Translations under genes and position numbers: made by a program
Assembly (NCBI RefSeq): GCF_014204935.1
Contig: NZ_JACHMJ010000001.1
Span: forward strand, 186,001-250,000
DNA: 64,000 bases
Direction of reading: 5' to 3'
DNA from: Conyzicola lurida
GTDB taxonomy: Bacteria > Actinomycetota > Actinomycetes > Actinomycetales > Microbacteriaceae
Part shown: positions 18,136-27,068 of the stretch, in pieces
Position numbering within the stretch: the first letter of the stretch is position 1
How the letters are laid out: every line of letters begins with the position of its first letter
Notes under the pieces: model-generated
The model's input: only the letters and a program-made list of their open reading frames with translations
What the model was told of the DNA's origin: nothing
The model's database searches: none

Positions 18136-20580
18136 ATGTCGTTCGTTCCCAACATCATCGAGCCCGAACCGTCTGACGACGGCGCCTTCGACGACGCCCT
18201 GCTCCGGGGCCTCAACCCGCAGCAGCGCGAGGCGGTCGAGTTCCGAGGGCAGTCCCTGCTCATCGTCGCCGGTGCCGGGTCGGGCAAGACCAGCGTGCTC
18301 ACCCGCCGCATCGCCGGCCTGCTGCAGAGCCGCGAGGCGTTCCCGAGCCAGATCCTGGCCATCACCTTCACCAACAAGGCCGCGGCCGAGATGCGCGAGC
18401 GCGTGCACCAGATCGTCGGCAACGAGGCCGAGGGCATGTGGATCTCCACCTTCCACTCCGCCTGCGTGCGCATCCTCCGCCGCGAGGCCGAGCACTTCGG
18501 CTTCACCAAGAGCTTCACCATCTACGACTCGGCCGACAGCCGCGCGCTGCTCAAGCGGATCCTCAAAGAACTCGAGGCCGACCAGTACGGCTTCACCGTC
18601 TCGAGTGCGTCCGGCAAGATCTCGAAACTGAAGAACGAGCTGCAGGATGTCGAGAGCTACGCCCGCGGAGCGAATTTCTCCGATCCCGCCGAGGTCATGT
18701 TCCTCGAGATCTTCCGTCGCTACACGCAGGCGCTGAGCAAGGCCAACGCGTTCGACTTCGACGACCTCATCGGCCAGACGGTGTACCTGTTCCGCGCGTT
18801 CCCGGTCGTGGCCGCGCACTACCGCCGCCGGTTCCGCCACATCCTGGTCGACGAATACCAGGACACCAACCACGCCCAGTACTCGCTCATCCACGAGCTC
18901 ACCCGCCCGGTACGCCCCGACATCGCCGACGAGGTCGAATCGGCCGGCGGCCTCGTCAAGACCAAGCGCGACTCGCTCGGCGCGATCCCGGGCGCCTCGC
19001 TCACCGTGGTCGGCGACAGCGACCAGTCGATCTACGCCTTCCGCGGTGCCGACATCCGCAACATCGTCGAGTTCGAGCGCGACTTCCCGAACTCCAAGGT
19101 GATCCTGCTCGAGCAGAACTACCGGTCGACGCAGAACATCCTCGACGCGGCGAACGCGGTCATCTCGAACAACTTCGACCGCAAAGACAAGAAGCTCTTC
19201 ACCGACATCGGCAAGGGCAACAAGATCGTCGGCTTCACCGGGTACTCGGGCCACGACGAGGCGCAGTTCATCGCCGACGAGATCACCAAGATGCACGACG
19301 AGGGCATCGCCTACAAAGACATGGCCGTCTTCTACCGCACCAACGCGCAGACGCGTGCGCTCGAAGAGATCTTCATCCGCTCGGCCCTGCCCTACCGCGT
19401 GCTCGGCGGCACCAAGTTCTACGAGCGCGCCGAGATCAAGGACGCGATGGCGTACCTCATCGCCGTCGCCAACCCCTCCGACCCGCTCGCGCTGCGCCGC
19501 ATCATGAACGTGCCCAAGCGCGGAATCGGCCCGGCCACCGAGACGGCGCTGCAGTCATGGGCCGACGCGCACGACACCAGCCTGCGCGACGCGGTGCGCA
19601 ACGCGGGCGAGCTCGGGCTCGGCCCGAAGGTCACCGGCGAGATCCTCGAGTTCGGGTCGATCCTCGACGAGGTCATGGCGACCGTCACGGCGAGCGACGA
19701 CTGGGATCCCACGACCGGCACGGGCCGTGCCGCGGCGAAGGTCTCCGACATCCTCATCGCCCTGCTCGAAAAAACGAAGTTCGTCGAGACGCTGCGGGCC
19801 AGCCGGGACGCGCAGGACGAGGCCCGGGCCGAGAACGTTGAAGAGCTCGTCGCGGTGACGAAGGAGTTCCAGAAGAACAACCCCGACGGCACGCTGCTCG
19901 ACTTCCTCACCGAGGTCTCGCTGGTCGCCGCGGCCGACGACCTCGACGACTCGAGCGGCACCGTCTCGCTCATGACGCTGCACACCGCGAAGGGCCTCGA
20001 GTACGAGGCCGTCTTCCTGACCGGCGTTGAAGAAGACCTGTTGCCACACCGGATGTCGGCGGGAGAACCCGGCGGACCGGCCGAGGAGCGCCGGCTGTTC
20101 TACGTGGGCATCACCCGTGCCAGGCAGCGCCTCTTCATCTCGCTCGCGATGACCCGTGCCGCCTACGGCAACGTCAACGTGGCGATGCCGAGCCGGTACC
20201 TGCAGGAGATCCCGGCAGACCTGATCGAGTGGCGCCAGTCGCCCGGCATGGCGAACTCGCGCGGAGGCACCGAGCCGCGCGCGCTCAACGCCCGCCGCGA
20301 CGGATCGGCGTGGGGCTCGTCGCTGCGCGAGGCCGCCGCGCTTCCCCCGGGTAAGCCGAAAGAGAAGACGCAGTGGGCCAACATGGTCACGAACGTCGTG
20401 CGCGACAACAGCGCGCTCGAACTGAGCGCGGGCGACCGCATCAGGCACACCGACTTCGGTGAGGGCCGCGTCACCGCGGTCACCGGCGAGGGCGCCAAGC
20501 GCGTCGCCGAGGTGCAGTTCGAAACCGCCGGCCGCAAGCGGCTGCTGATCAAGATCGCTCCTATTGAGAAGGTCGAATAG
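18136..20580 (+). CDS. pcrA: ATP-dependent DNA helicase PcrA/UvrD
   Basis: Superfamily 1 3'-5' helicase of nucleotide excision repair and fork restart, 814 residues. Motif I is AGAGSGKT (residues 45-52); the helicase order continues with TFTNKAAAEMRERV, VDEYQDTN (motif II), GDSDQSIYAFRGAD (III), QNYRSTQNIL (IV), MTLHTAKGLEYEAVFL (V) and FYVGITRARQRL (VI). The C-terminal 60 residues (GDRIRHTDFGEGRV...) are the PcrA-type beta domain that contacts RNA polymerase in other species. The ATG follows TAGAAT (18121-18126) by nine bases. The SGNH hydrolase gene begins at the very next base after the stop. Confidence 0.96.
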   Translation: MSFVPNIIEPEPSDDGAFDDALLRGLNPQQREAVEFRGQSLLIVAGAGSGKTSVLTRRIAGLLQSREAFPSQILAITFTNKAAAEMRERVHQIVGNEAEGMWISTFHSACVRILRREAEHFGFTKSFTIYDSADSRALLKRILKELEADQYGFTVSSASGKISKLKNELQDVESYARGANFSDPAEVMFLEIFRRYTQALSKANAFDFDDLIGQTVYLFRAFPVVAAHYRRRFRHILVDEYQDTNHAQYSLIHELTRPVRPDIADEVESAGGLVKTKRDSLGAIPGASLTVVGDSDQSIYAFRGADIRNIVEFERDFPNSKVILLEQNYRSTQNILDAANAVISNNFDRKDKKLFTDIGKGNKIVGFTGYSGHDEAQFIADEITKMHDEGIAYKDMAVFYRTNAQTRALEEIFIRSALPYRVLGGTKFYERAEIKDAMAYLIAVANPSDPLALRRIMNVPKRGIGPATETALQSWADAHDTSLRDAVRNAGELGLGPKVTGEILEFGSILDEVMATVTASDDWDPTTGTGRAAAKVSDILIALLEKTKFVETLRASRDAQDEARAENVEELVAVTKEFQKNNPDGTLLDFLTEVSLVAAADDLDDSSGTVSLMTLHTAKGLEYEAVFLTGVEEDLLPHRMSAGEPGGPAEERRLFYVGITRARQRLFISLAMTRAAYGNVNVAMPSRYLQEIPADLIEWRQSPGMANSRGGTEPRALNARRDGSAWGSSLREAAALPPGKPKEKTQWANMVTNVVRDNSALELSAGDRIRHTDFGEGRVTAVTGEGAKRVAEVQFETAGRKRLLIKIAPIEKVE

Positions 20581-21192
20581 ATGTCTGACGAACTGACCGT
20601 GCTATTCATCGGCGACAGCGTCACGGATGTCGGCCGGCGCGACGACCCCGAGGCGCTCGGGCACGGCTATGTGCGACTGATCGACGAGGCGTTCCGCGCG
20701 GGCGGCACCCCGGCCACCGTGGTCAACCGCGGCACGAGCGGCAACCGCGTGCGCGACCTCAAGGCGCGCTGGCAGAAGGACTGCCTCGACCTCGCGCCGT
20801 CGCTCGTCTCCGTGATGATCGGCGTCAACGACACCTGGCGCCGCTACGACGACAACGACCCGACGACCCCGGAGCAGTTCGCCGCCGACTACCGCGCGAT
20901 CCTCAGTGCGCTGCCCGGCCGCGAGGAGACCGCGCTCGTGCTGATGGAGCCGTTCCTGCTGCCTGTCACCCCGGCCAAGCTGACCTGGCGCGACGACCTC
21001 GAAGAGAAGATCGCGGTCGTGCGCGAGCTCGCCGTCGAGTTCGGCGCCGTGCTGGTGGAGACCGACGACTACCTCAACGGGTTCGACGTTCCGCTCGTCG
21101 ACATCGCCGCCGACGGCATCCACCCCACCGAGCTCGGCCACCAGCTGCTCGCGAAGCTCTGGCTCGAAACGATCGAGAACGCGGCGGAGTAG
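20581..21192 (+). CDS. SGNH/GDSL hydrolase
   Basis: 203 residues. It has block I GDSVTD with Ser13, block II GTSGN, block III GVNDTWRRYD and block V DGIHPTELGH with the Asp/His pair. There is no signal peptide, so an intracellular esterase or deacetylase is expected; the substrate is unknown. The ATG directly abuts the pcrA stop codon, so the gene is almost certainly co-transcribed with the helicase. Confidence 0.85.
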   Translation: MSDELTVLFIGDSVTDVGRRDDPEALGHGYVRLIDEAFRAGGTPATVVNRGTSGNRVRDLKARWQKDCLDLAPSLVSVMIGVNDTWRRYDDNDPTTPEQFAADYRAILSALPGREETALVLMEPFLLPVTPAKLTWRDDLEEKIAVVRELAVEFGAVLVETDDYLNGFDVPLVDIAADGIHPTELGHQLLAKLWLETIENAAE

Positions 21193-21231
21193 CGCCGACT
21201 CGTAACGTCGCGCCGGGCGTGAGTGTGCGGC

Positions 21232-21453
21232 GCTGAGCGTCGTCGACCACGCTGAGGTTTATGCGACGGTGCCGCCGGGCTCCTAAGAGGCGCGCTGCGG
21301 TTTGTGGCCGACGCGTATGTTCGTGCCTCCGCGTGCGAGACAACGCTCCGCGCGCTCGACAGCGCTGAGCGTCGCACTCCACGACAAGGGTCCGCGTGCG
21401 AGACAGAGCGCCGCGCCCGTGACGACGCTGAGCGCCGCAAACCTAAGTACCGC
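21232..21453. repeat. Imperfect 63-bp tandem repeat region
   Basis: TCCGCGTGCGAGACA occurs at 21328-21342 and 21391-21405, and GCTGAGCG(T/C)CGCA at 21364-21376 and 21427-21439, both pairs exactly 63 bases apart. A further GCTGAGCGTCG at 21232-21242 suggests an older, decayed copy. The gap between the convergent SGNH and MpaB-like genes holds no convincing open frame. Confidence 0.65.
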
Positions 21454-21459
21454 GACCGC

Positions 21460-22230
21460 CTACCGCGCGTGGGCGCGGAAGGCCGCCAGGTAGTGGCGCG
21501 CCGGCCAGCGCCGCAGCCGCTTCGGCAGCCGCGGGTAGACCGCGGCGAGCACGCGCAGGGTGCGGCGGAAGCGGCGCTCACGTCGGTCGTCCCACGGCAG
21601 GTCGAACGCCCGGCGTAGTTCGGGGGAGAGCAGCCCCGCCGTCAGGAACCGCACGGGAGGCATCACTGCCTTCACCCAGAGCGGACCCGTCGCCGGGTGC
21701 AGCAGGTCGCGCGATACCCGGCGGGCCTCGTCGTCGACGCGTAGCCCGGCGACCGTCTCGCGCCAGTACCCGGCGAACGCGGACCGGTCCCGTGGCCAGA
21801 GGTCGGCCGGCATCTGCAACGCCGTGCCGACGACCGCGTACTCGGCGTAGAGGGAATCCGCGTCATCCGGGGACAATCGGCCGAACACCCGCTCGTAGAC
21901 GGCGATCGCCGAGTCGTACAGGGTCGCCGCCACCCAGAGCTGCTGGTCGGGGTCGAACGCGTTGTAGGCGGGATCGGAATCCGAGCGGACCGGCCCGTGG
22001 GCCCGGTTCACGTAGCCGGTGATGAGCTCGATCTCGGCGTCGCTGCCGTAGACGAGCACGTAGAGATAGCTGAGCGTGTTACGGAGGCGGCGCAGCGGGT
22101 CGGCGGTGAAGTCGCTGTGGCGGGCGACGCCGTGCCCGACCGCCGGCAGGGCGATCTGCAGCAAGATGGCGCGGGCACCCCCGGCGAGGAGGACCGCCTC
22201 GTCGGAGATGTCGCGCATGGTGAGGGGCAC
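21460..22230 (-). CDS. Oxygenase MpaB family (DUF2236) protein
   Basis: 256 residues (GTG at 22230; an ATG at 22218 is equally possible). Family-typical passages are EAVLLAGGARAILLQIALPAVGHGVARHSDF at the N-terminus, with the conserved His residues, followed by the YNAFDPDQQLWVAATLYDS block. This domain is related to the ER-bound oxygenase MpaB and to latex-clearing protein-type haem b proteins. It is cytoplasmic with no signal peptide, and the substrate is unknown. It is convergent with the SGNH hydrolase gene and divergent from the lipoprotein cluster. Confidence 0.8.
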   Translation of the reverse strand: MPLTMRDISDEAVLLAGGARAILLQIALPAVGHGVARHSDFTADPLRRLRNTLSYLYVLVYGSDAEIELITGYVNRAHGPVRSDSDPAYNAFDPDQQLWVAATLYDSAIAVYERVFGRLSPDDADSLYAEYAVVGTALQMPADLWPRDRSAFAGYWRETVAGLRVDDEARRVSRDLLHPATGPLWVKAVMPPVRFLTAGLLSPELRRAFDLPWDDRRERRFRRTLRVLAAVYPRLPKRLRRWPARHYLAAFRAHAR

Positions 22231-22271
22231 CGTCCCAGTCTCGCGGATGCCGCCGGCCGGCGCCCGCGTGC

Positions 22272-22287
22272 CCCCAGCACTGGGGTA
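22272..22287. promoter_or_regulatory. Palindromic operator candidate upstream of lipoprotein 1
   Basis: CCCCAGCACTGGGGTA has six-base arms around CA. The identical 16 bases recur at 22988-23003 upstream of the second paralogue. It also lies 42 bases upstream of the divergent MpaB-like gene. Confidence 0.55.
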
Positions 22288-22387
22288 CAGGAAATCCGGA
22301 ACGCCCCTGCCGGTGAAGTGTGAGCAATGCTAGCGTCGGTGCACGGGCCAGAGCCGACCGGCCCGACGCCACAACGAAGAGGTGCTT

Positions 22388-22975
22388 ATGGTTCGGGGGA
22401 ACCACGTTCGAGCGGCGGCCACGCTGGCCGCGGCCACGCTGTCGATCGCGATGCTGAGCGCGTGCTCGCCGCCCGTCGCCGCGGGTGCGAGCGGCGGCCT
22501 CACCCTCGCCGACACCAAGTCGCCCGTGCAACTGCTGCGCAACGAGGCGGCGTCGCGCATCCCGACCGCGGCCATCGAGTCGGTGAGCGATGCGGAAGAC
22601 TTCTCTTTCAGCTGCAAGACGGAGGCGGAAGACCCCGACGGACTGCGCCGGTCGTGGCACTCCAACGCCCAGGTCGTGGTCAAGGAGGCGAGCGTCTGGC
22701 GTGTGGACGCGATCGTCGACGAGATCGCGCAGAGCTTCGTCGACCAGGGCTGGTCGGCCACCCCGCTCGAGGCCCGCGAGCGGTCGCACGCGGTCAAGCT
22801 CACCAAGGACGACGTGTCCACCGCGATCCGTATCTCGGCACACCGGCCGCCCGACGGCGAGGCGCTCCTGCCGGACGAAGACCCGGTGACGATCGACCTC
22901 GAGCTGAACGGCCCCTGCGTCGACACCGCGGGGGCCGATTCGGACGAGGTCACCAAGCTCGAGGGACAGGACTGA
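22388..22975 (+). CDS. Paralogous lipoprotein 1 of 3
   Basis: 195 residues from the ATG at 22388 (GAAGAGGTG upstream). The signal peptide ends in the lipobox LSAC with Cys26, so it is a membrane-anchored exported lipoprotein. The mature part shares with its two neighbours the block LADTKSPVQLLRNEAASR, a Ser-rich central region with SFVDQGW, and the ending GPCVDTAGADSDEVTKLEGQD. Two Cys (in FSCKTE and GPCVD) are conserved in all three and may form a disulphide. No known domain is recognised. The upstream palindrome is shared with paralogue 2. Confidence 0.8.
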   Translation: MVRGNHVRAAATLAAATLSIAMLSACSPPVAAGASGGLTLADTKSPVQLLRNEAASRIPTAAIESVSDAEDFSFSCKTEAEDPDGLRRSWHSNAQVVVKEASVWRVDAIVDEIAQSFVDQGWSATPLEARERSHAVKLTKDDVSTAIRISAHRPPDGEALLPDEDPVTIDLELNGPCVDTAGADSDEVTKLEGQD

Positions 22976-22987
22976 GCCGCCCCCTGT

Positions 22988-23003
22988 CCCCAGCACTGGG
23001 GTA
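22988..23003. promoter_or_regulatory. Palindromic operator candidate upstream of lipoprotein 2
   Basis: Same 16 bases as at 22272-22287 (CCCCAGCACTGGGGTA). A TGCTAGGTT box follows about 50 bases on, comparable to TGCTAGCGT after the first copy, so the leader region appears to have been duplicated with the gene. Confidence 0.55.
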
Positions 23004-23165
23004 GGTCTCGAGCAATATTCGTGGGTCGCGGCCCGTATCGGGCGATCGGGCGCTGCTAGGTTTTTGGCAACGGCTGATGAAGTCGGGATGAATTCCACGC
23101 GCGGTTGCCTAGAACCCCGCATGAACAGCGGTCCACGCGCCGCACTTACCCGAAGAGGTGCAGTT

Positions 23166-23747
23166 ATGGTCTGGGGGGACCTCACTAGAAAGTTCGCGGC
23201 AATAGCGATAGTTTCCGTGTCGCTCACGACACTCAGCGCGTGCGCGAGCACGTCGACGGCCGGTACCGGCGGCGACGCGACCACGCTCACGCTCGCCCAG
23301 ACGAAGTCGCCGGTGCAGCTGCTGCGCAACGAGGCGGCGAGCCGTCTCGACGAGTTCGTGGTCGAGACGGTCAACGAGACCGAAGACCTGTCGGTGCCGT
23401 GCAAGACCGCGGAGGTCGACCCGCTCGGCCTCAGCCGGTCGTGGACCTCGAGCGTCGAGGTCAGCTTCAAACCGGGCAGCGCCTGGCGCGTCAGCATCGT
23501 CGCCGAAGACCTCACCGTCTCGTTCGAAGAGCAGGGCTGGGTCGCCTCGCGCGGCGCGCCCTCCGCCGTGACCTACACCGCTCTCAAGAGCGAAACCTCG
23601 GCGGCGACAATCGGGTTCACGGTGACCACCGAGAACCTCGAGACGGCGACGCCCGCCAAGCTGCAGATCACCACCAAGGGCCCGTGCGTGGCCACCGGCG
23701 GTGCCGAATCCGACGAAGTGAAGAAACTCGAAAGTCCCGTCAGCTAG
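23166..23747 (+). CDS. Paralogous lipoprotein 2 of 3
   Basis: 193 residues. The start is the ATG at 23166 (MVWGDLTRKF), preceded by GAAGAGGTG as in paralogue 1; an upstream in-frame ATG is not used by this logic. Lipobox LSAC with Cys26. It keeps TLAQTKSPVQLLRNEAASR, two Cys at matching positions (VPCKTA, GPCVAT) and the ending GGAESDEVKKLE. Divergence between the copies is mostly in the middle third. The function is unknown. Confidence 0.8.
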   Translation: MVWGDLTRKFAAIAIVSVSLTTLSACASTSTAGTGGDATTLTLAQTKSPVQLLRNEAASRLDEFVVETVNETEDLSVPCKTAEVDPLGLSRSWTSSVEVSFKPGSAWRVSIVAEDLTVSFEEQGWVASRGAPSAVTYTALKSETSAATIGFTVTTENLETATPAKLQITTKGPCVATGGAESDEVKKLESPVS

Positions 23748-23804
23748 CACCCGCGACATCCACCCCTCGTAGGTGTCTCCGCGCAACCTCGCGTTTACCT
23801 CACA

Positions 23805-23834
23805 TATGTAGCGTCCTCAGCGATCAGCTACATA
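23805..23834. promoter_or_regulatory. Inverted repeat upstream of lipoprotein 3
   Basis: TATGTAGC (23805-23812) and GCTACATA (23827-23834) form perfect 8-base arms 14 bases apart, ending directly before the ribosome-binding site GGGGGAG. It could be an operator or an mRNA hairpin. The third gene lacks the CCCCAG palindrome of the first two. Confidence 0.5.
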
Positions 23835-23848
23835 CGGGGGAGCAACAC

Positions 23849-24457
23849 ATGGTCGGTGGGGACCGCACACGCAGATTCGTGACGATCGCGGCGGGGGCCG
23901 CGGTGCTGGCGACGGTGCTGGGCGCGTGCGCCAGCGGCGACGGCGCCGAGCAGAGTCAGAACATCTCGAGCGCGCTGGGCGACGTCACGCTCGCGCAGTC
24001 GAAGTCGTACGCGCAGCTCCTGCGCAACGAGGCGTCGTCGCGTCTGCCCGAGATCATCCTCAAGGAGGTCTCGGAGACGACCGACGTGTCGGTCGCCTGC
24101 GAAGACGAGAGCGTGGACCCCGAGGGTCTGGCCCGCAGCTGGAGTTCCACCACCAGCATCCTCATTACCAACTCGACGGCCGCGCGCGTGCAGTCGGTTT
24201 CCGAAGACCTCATCGCCACCTTCGTCGACCAGGGCTGGACCTCGACGCTCGAGGAGGAGTCGACCGACACCCTGACGATCGCCGACCTGCGCAATGACTC
24301 GTCGCTGGCCTGGATCCAGATCGCGACCGCCTCGAAGGCCGACGGCCAGGTGCCGTCGATCGTCATCACCGCCCGGGGCGCGTGTGCGATGACCGAGGGT
24401 CCGTTGTCCGACGAGGTCGTCCTGCTCGAAGGGCAGGATGCCGCGACCGCCGGCTGA
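23849..24457 (+). CDS. Paralogous lipoprotein 3 of 3
   Basis: 202 residues from the ATG at 23849 with GGGGGAG upstream. Lipobox LGAC with Cys27. It shares LAQSKSYAQLLRNEASSRLPE, SWSSTTSILI, TFVDQGW and the ending GPLSDEVVLLEGQD with the other two, and both Cys (VACEDE, GACAMT) are kept. It is the most diverged of the three, and its upstream region carries a different inverted repeat, so it may be expressed under other conditions. Confidence 0.8.
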   Translation: MVGGDRTRRFVTIAAGAAVLATVLGACASGDGAEQSQNISSALGDVTLAQSKSYAQLLRNEASSRLPEIILKEVSETTDVSVACEDESVDPEGLARSWSSTTSILITNSTAARVQSVSEDLIATFVDQGWTSTLEEESTDTLTIADLRNDSSLAWIQIATASKADGQVPSIVITARGACAMTEGPLSDEVVLLEGQDAATAG

Positions 24458-24507
24458 CCGAGAAATCGCCAGCGCCCGAGCGGGTAGGGTTATTGGTGGT
24501 CAAAGTC

Positions 24508-24538
24508 TCTTGACATCGAACAATCTCGCAGTCGAGAT
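24508..24538. promoter_or_regulatory. Operator-like sites upstream of sucCD
   Basis: ATCTCG-CAGT-CGAGAT (24523-24538) is an inverted repeat with six-base arms. TCTTGACATCGAAC (24508-24521), directly before it, matches 10 of 14 bases of the related perfect palindrome upstream of icd (40097-40110). TTGACA at 24510-24515 could also be a -35 box, so a bound regulator would cover the promoter. Confidence 0.55.
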
Positions 24539-24582
24539 GACCCGGCCTTCCATCTCAACCGACGTGCGATTGGATAAGCCTC

Positions 24583-25746
24583 GTGGATCTTTTCGAGTAT
24601 CAGGCTAGGGACCTTTTCGAGTCCTACGGTGTGCCTGTACTTGCCGGCATCATTGCCGACAGCCCAGAAGAAGCAAAAGCAGCTGCCGAGAAAATTGGCG
24701 GCACTGTCGTCGTCAAGGCCCAGGTCAAGGCGGGTGGCCGCGGCAAAGCGGGCGGCGTCAAGGTCGTGCACAACGCGGATGACGCGTTCACGGCCGCCGA
24801 AGCCATTCTCGGCCTCGACATCAAGGGCCATATCGTCAAGCGCGTTATGGTCGCGGCCGGTGCCCGCATCGCCCAGGAGTTCTACTTCTCGGTGCTGCTC
24901 GACCGTGCCAACCGCTCCTACCTCTCGCTCTGCAGCGTCGAGGGCGGCATGGAGATCGAGGAGCTCGCGGTCGAGCGCCCCGACGCCCTCGCCCGCATCG
25001 AGGTCGACCCCATCGCCGGCGTCGACCTGGCCAAGGCCACCGAGATCGCCACGGCCGGCGGCTTCCCCGCCGAGCTGGTCGACAAGGTCGCTCCCGTGCT
25101 CGTGAAGCTCTACGACGTGTACAAGGGTGAGGACGCGACGCTCGTCGAGGTCAACCCGCTCGTCCTGACCGAGGCGGGCGACATCGTCGCCCTCGACGGC
25201 AAGGTGTCACTTGACGAGAACGCCGGCTTCCGTCATCCCGCACACGCCGACCTCGAAGACGCCGAGGCCGCCGACCCGCTCGAGGCGAAGGCCAAGGCCA
25301 ACGACCTCAACTACGTCAAGCTCGACGGCGAGGTCGGCATCATCGGCAACGGCGCGGGACTCGTGATGTCGACCCTCGACGTCGTCGCCTACGCGGGCGA
25401 GAAGTGGGGCGGCGTCAAGCCGGCCAACTTCCTCGACATCGGCGGCGGAGCATCGGCCGAGGTCATGGCCGCCGGTCTCGACGTCATCCTCGGCGACGCG
25501 CAGGTCAAGAGCGTGTTCGTCAACGTCTTCGGCGGCATCACCGCCTGCGACGCGGTCGCCAACGGCATCGTCGGAGCGCTCGCCGTGCTCGGCGACACCG
25601 CGAGCAAGCCGCTCGTCGTTCGCCTCGACGGCAACAAGGTCGAGGAGGGCCGCGCGATCCTGATCGCCGCCGCCCACCCGCTGGTCACGCTCGCGACCAC
25701 CATGGACGAGGGCGCCGACAAGGCCGCCGAGCTGGCATCGAAGTAA
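24583..25746 (+). CDS. sucC: Succinate-CoA ligase, beta subunit
   Basis: 387 residues, ADP/GDP-forming subunit of the TCA-cycle enzyme that makes succinate from succinyl-CoA. The N-terminal ATP-grasp domain starts [19 protein letters not shown], with the nucleotide-binding stretch [19 protein letters not shown]. The C-terminal ligase domain has GGIT in [15 protein letters not shown] and LVVRLDGN. The start is GTG at 24583. It is followed by sucD after 13 bases. Confidence 0.96.
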   Translation: MDLFEYQARDLFESYGVPVLAGIIADSPEEAKAAAEKIGGTVVVKAQVKAGGRGKAGGVKVVHNADDAFTAAEAILGLDIKGHIVKRVMVAAGARIAQEFYFSVLLDRANRSYLSLCSVEGGMEIEELAVERPDALARIEVDPIAGVDLAKATEIATAGGFPAELVDKVAPVLVKLYDVYKGEDATLVEVNPLVLTEAGDIVALDGKVSLDENAGFRHPAHADLEDAEAADPLEAKAKANDLNYVKLDGEVGIIGNGAGLVMSTLDVVAYAGEKWGGVKPANFLDIGGGASAEVMAAGLDVILGDAQVKSVFVNVFGGITACDAVANGIVGALAVLGDTASKPLVVRLDGNKVEEGRAILIAAAHPLVTLATTMDEGADKAAELASK

Positions 25747-25759
25747 GGGCACCGGAAAA

Positions 25760-26650
25760 ATGTCGATCTACCTCAACAAAGACTCCAAGGTCATCGTCCA
25801 GGGCATCACCGGCGGCGAGGGCACCAAGCACACCGCGCTGATGCTCAAGGCCGGCACCCAGATCGTCGGCGGCGTGAACGCGCGCAAGGCCGGCACCACG
25901 GTCTCGCACGACGGCGGCGTCGAGCTGCCCGTTTTCGGCTCGGTCTCCGAGGCCATCGCCGAGACCGGCGCCGACGTGTCGATCGTCTTCGTGCCGCCGG
26001 TGTTCGCCAAGGACGCCGTCGTCGAAGCGATCGAGGCCGGTATCCCGCTGGTCGTCGTCATCACCGAGGGCATCCCCGTGCAGGACTCCGCCGAGTTCTG
26101 GGCGCTCGCCAAGGCCAAGGGCGGCACGACCCGCATCATCGGACCGAACTGCCCCGGCATCATCACGCCCGGCGAGGCGCTCGTGGGCATCACCCCCGCG
26201 AACATCACCGGCAAGGGCCCGATCGGCCTCGTCTCGAAGTCGGGCACCCTGACCTACCAGATGATGTACGAGCTGCGCGATCTCGGTTTCTCGACCGCGA
26301 TCGGCATCGGCGGCGACCCCATCATCGGTACGACGCACATCGATACGCTCGAGGCGTTCGAGGCTGACCCCGAGACCAAGGCGATCGTCATGATCGGCGA
26401 GATCGGCGGCGACGCAGAAGAGCGCGCGGCCGACTACATCAAGGCGCACGTGACCAAGCCGGTCGTCGCCTACGTCGCGGGCTTCACCGCTCCCGAGGGC
26501 AAGACCATGGGCCACGCCGGCGCGATCGTGTCGGCCGGCGCCGGCACCGCGCAGGGCAAGAAGGAGGCCCTCGAGGCCGCCGGAGTCAAGGTCGGCAAGA
26601 CGCCGAGCGAGACGGCCGCCCTCATGCGCGAGGTCTTCGCTTCGCTGTAA
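25760..26650 (+). CDS. sucD: Succinate-CoA ligase, alpha subunit
   Basis: 296 residues. The CoA-binding Rossmann domain begins [20 protein letters not shown], with GVNARKAGT next. The phosphohistidine loop is in [13 protein letters not shown], and GPNCPGII is also present. It forms the catalytic pair with SucC and is co-transcribed with it. The length is normal. A GC-rich hairpin follows the stop. Confidence 0.96.
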   Translation: MSIYLNKDSKVIVQGITGGEGTKHTALMLKAGTQIVGGVNARKAGTTVSHDGGVELPVFGSVSEAIAETGADVSIVFVPPVFAKDAVVEAIEAGIPLVVVITEGIPVQDSAEFWALAKAKGGTTRIIGPNCPGIITPGEALVGITPANITGKGPIGLVSKSGTLTYQMMYELRDLGFSTAIGIGGDPIIGTTHIDTLEAFEADPETKAIVMIGEIGGDAEERAADYIKAHVTKPVVAYVAGFTAPEGKTMGHAGAIVSAGAGTAQGKKEALEAAGVKVGKTPSETAALMREVFASL

Positions 26651-26664
26651 CGGCTCGATTGCGC

Positions 26665-26695
26665 GACGGCCCGACCCCTCGTGGGGCGGGCCGTC
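26665..26695 (+). terminator. Hairpin terminator after sucCD
   Basis: A 13-bp stem with a single bulged A (arms 26665-26678 and 26683-26695) and a TCGT loop begins 15 bases after the sucD stop. Confidence 0.75.
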
Positions 26696-26700
26696 TCTCG

Positions 26701-27032
26701 TTAACGCGGCCCCGCGGCATCCTGCCACCCCGGTACCCCGCGCGGGCCGGCGGCGTGCAGCCACGCGCGGTCGGACTCCATGCGCAGCGACCCGTCGACC
26801 ACGGCCACGGAGAGCCGCACCTCGAGGCCGCCGCGGCGGCCGAGGAAGTCGTGGATGCGTCCGTCGACGACGTGCCCGGGCGCAGCCAGCGGTGGCGCGA
26901 GCCCGCGACCTCGAAGACGCCGCTGCCGCGTCCGACCTAGTCGGCGGGCGGTGCCGAGAAGTAGGTGCGCAGCTCGGGGGAGAGTGCAGCGAAGCCGTCG
27001 CCCAGAACGCGGGCGGAGACGGATAGTGGCAC
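26701..27032 (-). pseudogene. Remnant of a DUF4166-type gene
   Basis: From a GTG at 27032 one frame reads LSVSARVLGDGFAALSPELR and on to SAPPAD, then a TAG, then continues in frame as VGRGSGVFEVAGSRHRWLRPG. After that the similarity jumps to another frame (HVVDGRIHDFLGRRGG, LEVRLSVAVVDGSLRM) down to the TAA at 26703-26701. This order matches DUF4166 proteins, but with a stop codon, a frameshift and loss of the middle of the domain. The family match is from memory of its motifs, not a search. Together with the sucD terminator this remnant fills the 26651-27068 gap. Confidence 0.6.
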
Positions 27033-27068
27033 GCCCAAAGTGCAGGCGGTGCAATAAGCTCCATCGCA

